From contig WSYH01001258.1 in NCBI GenBank assembly GCA_036426205.1, positions 62,001-126,000 on the forward strand: a DNA stretch of 64,000 nt, in the 5' to 3' direction. Both the position numbers and the translations under genes were made by a program. The stretch's first letter is position 1; every line of letters begins with the position of its first letter. Below are positions 59,601 through 64,000 of the stretch, piece by piece. The notes beneath the pieces were generated by a model. It ran no database searches. It was not told the DNA's origin and was given only the letters and a program-made list of their open reading frames with translations. Source of the DNA: Ascaphus truei (Eukaryota > Chordata > Amphibia > Anura > Ascaphidae).

Positions 59601-60115
59601 TGACTGATACGTGGTAATACAGCATTTGGGATTAATTTAATTTGCACTGGTTCCGCTGACTTAATAAAACCTGTGCTATGGCCTGGTGATGCCCACACAT
59701 CGGAAGGCAGATCTTCCAAAATGTATTCATGATTCTCTGTAGTTAAATTGTACACACAGGCATCTTCCTCTAGAGGGCAGCAAAACATTACAATTGGCTG
59801 TATGTGTCCTGGAATTTCTAAAAAAACATTTCCGTTTGGTTTACAATCTATTGAAAACTGCATTTTGCACATAAGGTCTTTTCCTAATAAGTTGACAGGA
59901 CATGTAGGGCTCATGAGAAATTCATGTGTTAATTTAGTGTCTCCGATAGTAAGAGATAAGGGAATGGATAACAAATGAGGTATCACCGTGTTTCCAACAC
60001 CTCGGACCATTACGGGTTTGTTTGTGCTAATCTTAAAATATTTTGAGGTCTCTTTAGATATCGCAGAGCGACTCGCTCCCGTATCTAAAAGAAATTCTTC
60101 TTTTCTGCCGTTCAA
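56606..60115 (-). CDS. pol: ERV Pol: protease, RT, RNase H, integrase
   Basis: An open frame of 1169 codons. The aspartic protease motif EFLLDTGAS is near residue 8. The RT has VQDLRAINKIV, the first catalytic region FTAIDLSSAYFSLPV, LPQGYTEAPSLFSQ and QYVDDLLLAS (YVDD). RNase H starts near MEIFVDGSSY, with the later DSRYAF. Integrase has an HHCC zinc motif (GLSHIHAGG...CSSCHICQ), the DDE residues in LQIDLIEMP, IFSDQGTHF and HPQSAGKVERTNG, and a C-terminal WKGPFQILL segment. It lies after gag in another frame and would need frameshifting. Intact over its whole length, unlike gag and env. Start chosen as the first ATG; the true protein would begin as a gag fusion. Confidence 0.9.
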   Translation of the reverse strand: MNGRKEEFLLDTGASRSAISKETSKYFKISTNKPVMVRGVGNTVIPHLLSIPLSLTIGDTKLTHEFLMSPTCPVNLLGKDLMCKMQFSIDCKPNGNVFLEIPGHIQPIVMFCCPLEEDACVYNLTTENHEYILEDLPSDVWASPGHSTGFIKSAEPVQIKLIPNAVLPRISQYPLSRSALEGITPVIAELLQEGVIIPTTSVCNTPILPIIKPHSNPPKYRFVQDLRAINKIVQPIFPVVPNPATILSSIPPTACYFTAIDLSSAYFSLPVHKNSQFLFAFTFKGRQYKWSRLPQGYTEAPSLFSQILQRDLQDICLPEGSVLIQYVDDLLLASQSLEACKTDSVALLRVLATKGHKVNRQKLQLCQTKVLYLGQIVSLGQRSINPDRITPIQNTPRPQTQKQVRGFLGMAGYCRQWIPNFSHIAEPLQQLTRKGVTEPVPWTEETELAFCTLKQCLMSAPSLGLPNYALPFALYCHENKGHASGVLTQTHGSRQRPVAYFSTKLDAVAQAFPPCLRAVAAAAVLVDTAQPLVQGHTLQVYVPHSVSTLLLRRSTQIINSRLTRYEVILQGSENITVHRCITLNPATLLPLPEEGDSHHDCIVQTDTITMIRNNLFEIPIENPDMEIFVDGSSYINVEGKRCTGYSVVSNKEILLSNPLPSHYSAQIAELCALTEACVLSVGKNVNIYTDSRYAFGVVHDFGALWRLRGFITATGSPIHNAKHIANLLYALLLPQSLAVIKVAAHTNKKDEISKGNAFADATAKQAAGRPYVQAYVLKTPDPDTPITIPLDLASFYKQLTADVVQDWTSKGYQQKGEFWFGGPDDKPVLPPSLEPYIIRMAHGLSHIHAGGMLLTIRNDWFAPHIGPKIKDFCSSCHICQLHNIGKHVSVGPGKILCPQGPFRNLQIDLIEMPRSLHYHYVLVVVCMFSGWTEAYPCEHADARSVAKKLLHEFIPRYGIPQHIFSDQGTHFTAAVVQDLAKVLGIIHHLHCPYHPQSAGKVERTNGVLKNKISKICAETKLQWPDALSLALMAIRSTPQGKTRLTPHEIIMGRPMVCAGTLELMKHDHALTDDLISVYCIRLMTFLKSLHSQVQAVQCTKENTKQHHLQEGDWVMVKHFLHKHALHPRWKGPFQILLTTNTAIKVADISSWIHVTHVKLIPAVSKTKDI

Positions 60116-60199
60116 ATCTACTGTAATATATGGTCCGTCACTGTCAACTAGTATAGAAGGTAGCTGTATTATAAAGTCCTCGTGCCCTGTATCCTCATG

Positions 60200-62180
60200 T
60201 CAGTTAGAATACCCTTGGTTGTAATCCAGGTATTCCTGATCATCAGAATTGTCTAATGTGTAAATTTGGTGTCTTTGTTCCTGTGAATTGTTGTGGTGAT
60301 TCTGCCTAGGGTGGTCTCTGTTTCTCTGCTGAATGTATCTGTTGTGATAATCTCTGTTAATTGCTTTGCAAGTTCTAGCTATGTGTCCCAATTTCCCACA
60401 ATTATAGCAGTCCACCTGTCTCCAATCCCGTCTCCAATCCTGTCCCTGTCTCCAATTATCTCTTCCTCCCTCATTCCTGCCTCCTTGGTAACCTCTTGCG
60501 TAACCATTTCTTTGATTAATATTCTCCTCCACTCGTCTTTGATTACCCTTGTCCTTTGTCTGATAACCTCTCCTGTAATCCTCTCCACCTTGATTTCCCT
60601 CTTCCCTGGTCTCTGCTCCTTGGAAGAATGCAGTTTGAGCTTTCATCAGTCATTTTTGCTCTTTAACATGTGAAAATTCTGCTTTCTCTCTGCTGTCCAC
60701 TTTGTTTCTCTCAAAATGCATTGCGGCGGCAATGATCTCACTAATGGGCTTGTTTTCCCATCCCAAAACTACTCTTGTAATCCCCTTTGCAATATCTGGA
60801 TCTAACCCTTTAATATATGCTGCCACAATTAAAGGACCGGCGTTCTGTTCTATATTAATGATTCCGCCGTATGCCTTAACAGAAGAGATTACTCTGTCTG
60901 CAAACTCTTCCGCAGTTTCTCCCTTTTTCTGTTTCATTGAATTAATCTTTCCCCAATTAACTTGCGGCGAGAAAGCCTTGTGAAGTGCACCTATGATAGC
61001 AGTGTTTAATTGTGCACGTTGCTGATCATCTCTTTGAATCCCAGCAATGTCTGCCCAATCTGGTGTTCCCACAATCTTATCTTCGTTGTAAGCTTTTACA
61101 AATTTGCTTCTTTCAGTCACGGTCATGATTACTGTCAGTAAATGTTTTATGTCGCCACAAGTAGGGTCATATGCAGTCATAACACTGTGCATTTGATCAC
61201 AAAAGCCTCCTATATCATCATCTGGGCACGGGAATTGGTTTTTTAAAGTCATAATTTCATTCGGCGTCCAGGGCTAGTGAACATGTCTGACCTCTGCACC
61301 CACTCCTGCAATTTCTCTCATCGGCATAATCTGAGTGTCTGTGTGAAAATGCTGTTCTCTTTGAGAAATGAGGGGCAATAGTGCGCTTCTAAGACGCTTT
61401 TCTATGGGTGTGTATAGGTGAGGCATTGTGGGTGATTCAGGGGAAGTTGACACATACTTTGGTGGCTGTGTATGTAACTCTGTGGTTTCTGAGTATGTAG
61501 GAACTGGTAGATCTAAATAGTCTAATCTCCGTGGGTGTAACTGTAACTGTGGGTCTAGGGTCTAACTGCTGTAAATCAAAGTACACTCTGTTGTCTCTCC
61601 TCACAGGAGTGTCTAGATGAGGGTTTGGGGGTGCGTGTTCTTCTGCTAACACTGGTGCAGGTGCAAGAGGTTGAATCATGCCTATCTGTGGTGCGTATTG
61701 TGAGGCCGTAGGGAGGCAGATCATTGCTTGATCAAGGATAAAATCTACTTCATCAGCAATAGTCTGTTTTGGCTTTGTTTTGCAATCCTGAATCCTTACA
61801 GGATACAGTACAGACGGTGTGATGTCACAAATGTTTGATGCAGTGATATGTGCGACATCTAGTGCGTGCCTCTCCCACTGGAGAAATGTACGCCACTCAT
61901 CTCTAGGTACAATTTTTTGTGAACACACGAGGGCATTGCGCAAACATTTAACAATTACAGGATTAAATGAACCTTCTCTTGGCCAAGTGAATGCATTCGT
62001 TTTATCTGTTTCTGTTCTCTGCACCCATTTCTTCGCATATTTCTCTGCGGAAATTCCATATAAATCACTCATTACCTTTCCAGGTGTCTCTGCACTTTGG
62101 CGAGAAGCCTGGTTTCCCATAACTCCTCTGCTACAGCAATCAAATTTAATTGACCTGTACAATACTTCGACAGCAATCAA
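60200..62180 (-). pseudogene. gag: ERV Gag: matrix, capsid, nucleocapsid
   Basis: Begins at ATG 62180, MGNQASRQSAETPGKVM, with Gly2 in a myristoylation context. The matrix frame runs to 61437, then the frame shifts. The capsid region (61252-60650) has the PWTPNEI-like start and the major homology region MKQKKGETAEEFADRVISS. Nucleocapsid (60646-60200) is Arg/Gly-rich and has one zinc knuckle, CYNCGKLGHIARTC. In-frame stops are a TAG near 61277 and a TGA near 60650. Two stops and one frameshift make it non-functional. Pol overlaps or follows at 60115. Confidence 0.88.
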
Positions 62181-62285
62181 TGTTAATTGACCTGTACAAT
62201 TCTTCGGCTACAGCAATCAACTGTTAATTGACCTGTACAATTTTTCGGCCACAATAATCAACTGTTAATTGACAATGTACAACTC
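62135..62285 (-). repeat. Four ~47-bp repeats at ERV leader/gag start
   Basis: ACAGCAATCAA.TGTTAATTGACCTGTACAA and TTCTTCGGCT-type words recur four times, the last overlapping the gag start. A packaging or leader role is possible, but replication slippage is simpler. Confidence 0.75.
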
Positions 62286-62763
62286 TAATGCGGCGAGTAA
62301 AACAACCTGATTACTCCGAATCCACTTGGTATATTATTCACAAGACAGAGCAAAGTTATAGTCACGATCCCTTCCTCTTGAGAATACAAATAATTTACTA
62401 CAACCCAGGTAATGTCTGGAAGCAATCCTTTAAACATGCAAATGCTCCCATTCATTACGATACCAATTTTCTTTAGGACTCTCACTTAGTCCCTGATAAT
62501 ACTCTAACAACTAACAACTCTGTCACTTTCAAATGGGTACAGGAACACAGATGTATAAATTCACGTGAAACTGTTAGGGATTCTTACTCGTCACATCAGA
62601 TAAGACACCGTTCAAAAATCAGCTCCACGCACCACTCAAAAACAATTTAAACAGGCTGTTTGTCTAAAAAATGCAGGTAGCCTTACCTTGATTCATATGT
62701 AAGCGCTCAGGTTTGAGTGATGGAGGAGTGATTCATCCAGGTGCTCGATTCCGATGACATTGA

Positions 62764-62781
62764 GTCACTGTGCGGGCGCCA
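62764..62781 (-). promoter_or_regulatory. ERV primer binding site, tRNA-Lys type
   Basis: On the minus strand TGGCGCCCGCACAGTGAC matches the complement of the tRNA-Lys 3' end at 16 of 18 positions, located 2 bases after a TTCTCA LTR end. Confidence 0.7.
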
Positions 62782-62783
62782 TC

Positions 62784-63400
62784 TGAGAAAGCGTAAATAA
62801 GAAACACAGTCTGAGGTTATTTTGAAACAGAATAACACGTGAATTTATTCAAGTCAAGTGCACAACGGAGACAGCTTTTGAAAAAAAGCTCTCTAAACAA
62901 TAAACACGGTATGCCATATATTTATACCCTAAATACTAAAAAGTGTCCTCCCTCAATGGGGGCTTGTGCGTCACTAATATTACCTCATTTTGTAATACAT
63001 AACAATTTTAAAGCCGATGTCATTTTGTAATACATAACAATATTGGATAACTGCCTGTCAGCTAGAAACCATTATGGGGTTAAATGGGATGTGCCTATTC
63101 TGCCACCTGGCATATTGTATGAGAACCAGTTTCTCTGTAAGAATCTGAGCTTATCTCACGGGTTCTCACAACCTTTGGCCTGTTTACACTTTCAATTTGA
63201 AGCTGATTGGATGAGGAAGGATCAATAAAGTCAGCTAAGAACGAAAACATTCCATTCTCTGCTTCACACATTTGTTTATACAGAAATGAAACATAGAAAT
63301 TAAGACTCACAGAGACAAGACAAGATGGCGGATTGAAATATTCACACAAAATGGCTTCATCCTAAATGCTGTTATGCCAGACCCCCTAATGTCTCAACTT
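62784..63400 (-). mobile_element. ERV 5' LTR
   Basis: Upstream of the primer site on the minus strand are the poly(A) signal GAATAAATTC (62841-62850) and a TATA box, GGGTATAAATATATGG (about 62916-62931), in the right order for R-U5 and U3. The LTR ends TTTCTCA next to the primer site. Its 5' start could not be fixed and is between about 63160 and 63410. No second LTR was found for comparison. Confidence 0.65.
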
Positions 63401-63833
63401 TGTCAGTCCCTTGCCCTATTAGGGTATGTTTTCTTTACTCACCATCATATAGGAGTGTCCCCTACGGAAGTATCATTACATAATTATTTAAAAGGGACTC
63501 ATATACTTTGATGCACCGGTTACGCACACTGTAGTATATTTACATACTGTCCATGAACAATTGTTGTGATGTTGTATGTTATCAATTACTTTAAAATAAT
63601 CCTTCTTAATTATATGAATTCACAAATCTTATGTACTTACATTGACAGTTTATTTCCTTTAGGTGCATTAGTTTGACAAGTGGAACATGTACAGTAGCAT
63701 ATACAGATGGCACTCATTAAAAAAATGAAAAATACAATGATAACAATTTTATTCATCTTAACTACTCCCAGTTCAGCTACTCTCATTAACAAATGTGTTA
63801 TTGTTAAATAAATGTTTTTGTTTCTTCATATAG
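63401..63833. other. No feature recognised
   Basis: AT-rich flank of the provirus. Confidence 0.4.
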
Positions 63834-63908
63834 TGTCCCCTGTGCGTCACACGAGACAAGAAGAGGTGTCCACACCTGAATCTTCTGTGTCATCATCACT
63901 ACTGGAAG
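63834..63908 (+). CDS. Possible 75-nt exon, unassigned
   Basis: A good acceptor (TTTTTGTTTCTTCATATAG) and donor (GGAAG|GTGAGG) bound a segment open in one frame: SPVRHTRQEEVSTPESSVSS-SLLE, a Ser/Glu-rich low-complexity type. It could be a disordered linker exon of a host gene continuing to the right. A chance splice-like segment is not excluded. Confidence 0.3.
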
Positions 63909-64000
63909 GTGAGGCTATAATGTTCTTATTATAGAATGTGTTCATTTTTAGGGAACAACAAACAGATGTATGAACATAGATCACATGCACATCTTGGTGC

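Larger units (their letters stand above)
44190..63400 (-). mobile_element. Endogenous retrovirus, class I-like, 3' truncated
   Basis: In order on the minus strand: 5' LTR (about 63400-62784), Lys-type primer site, leader repeats, gag, pol, env surface part, a 10-kb foreign insertion, and the env transmembrane part. No 3' LTR was found below 44190, where a PLE tail begins. Gag and env carry stops and frameshifts and pol is open. Single-frame PR-RT-RH-IN with a separate gag, and an env with a CX6CC-type TM, place it near gamma/epsilon retroviruses. Sequence-based phylogeny was not possible. Confidence 0.85.

Overview
This window looks like vertebrate nuclear DNA, most likely from an amphibian and probably a frog. 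The grounds are a long array of [21 protein letters not shown] C2H2 zinc fingers, many Penelope-like elements (PLEs), a LINE of apparent Tx1/L1 type and an endogenous retrovirus with a gamma-like pol. No bacterial features, tRNA or rRNA genes or CRISPR arrays were seen. The species call is inference.

The only recognisable host gene is the 3' end of a PRDM9-type gene on the + strand. The last exon of the PR/SET domain lies at 33835-34025, with an indel-ridden duplicate at 22029-22221. The terminal exon lies at 39448 to about 42996 and encodes the lone post-SET finger plus roughly 37 tandem 84-bp zinc-finger units. Splice sites, phase and residues fit PRDM9. The SET exon has a TGA where the conserved VNCARN cysteine codon should be, in both copies, so the gene may be dead or polymorphic. 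No earlier PRDM9 exon was found.

Region by region: 1-7.5 kb holds decayed retroelements, including a Ty3/gypsy-like fragment and two PLE fragments in opposite orientation. One PLE carries a 354-bp insertion made of consecutive perfect hairpins. 7.5-10.8 kb is a minus-strand pseudogene with a zinc knuckle, coiled coil and IQ motif. 10.8-15.9 kb is a palindromic PLE interrupted by a solo LTR and an N gap. 13.85-24.26 kb and 25.78-36.08 kb are two copies of the same ~10.3-kb block, differing mostly by 1-2 base indels. This is probably two haplotypes placed in tandem by the assembler. 36-39.4 kb is the last PRDM9 intron, with two MITEs, and 39.4-43 kb is the zinc-finger exon.

44.2-63.4 kb is a minus-strand endogenous retrovirus: 5' LTR, Lys-type primer site, broken gag, an open 1169-codon pol and broken env. 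Its env is split by a 10-kb insertion flanked by an exact 14-bp duplication. That insertion begins and ends with PLE termini and itself contains a second PLE with its own 14-bp duplication, a LINE 3' fragment and about 3 kb of unassigned DNA.

The main themes are PRDM9 in an amphibian-like genome, PLEs that repeatedly form inverted-tail palindromes with hammerhead-like motifs, and assembly artefacts that could mislead a gene caller.
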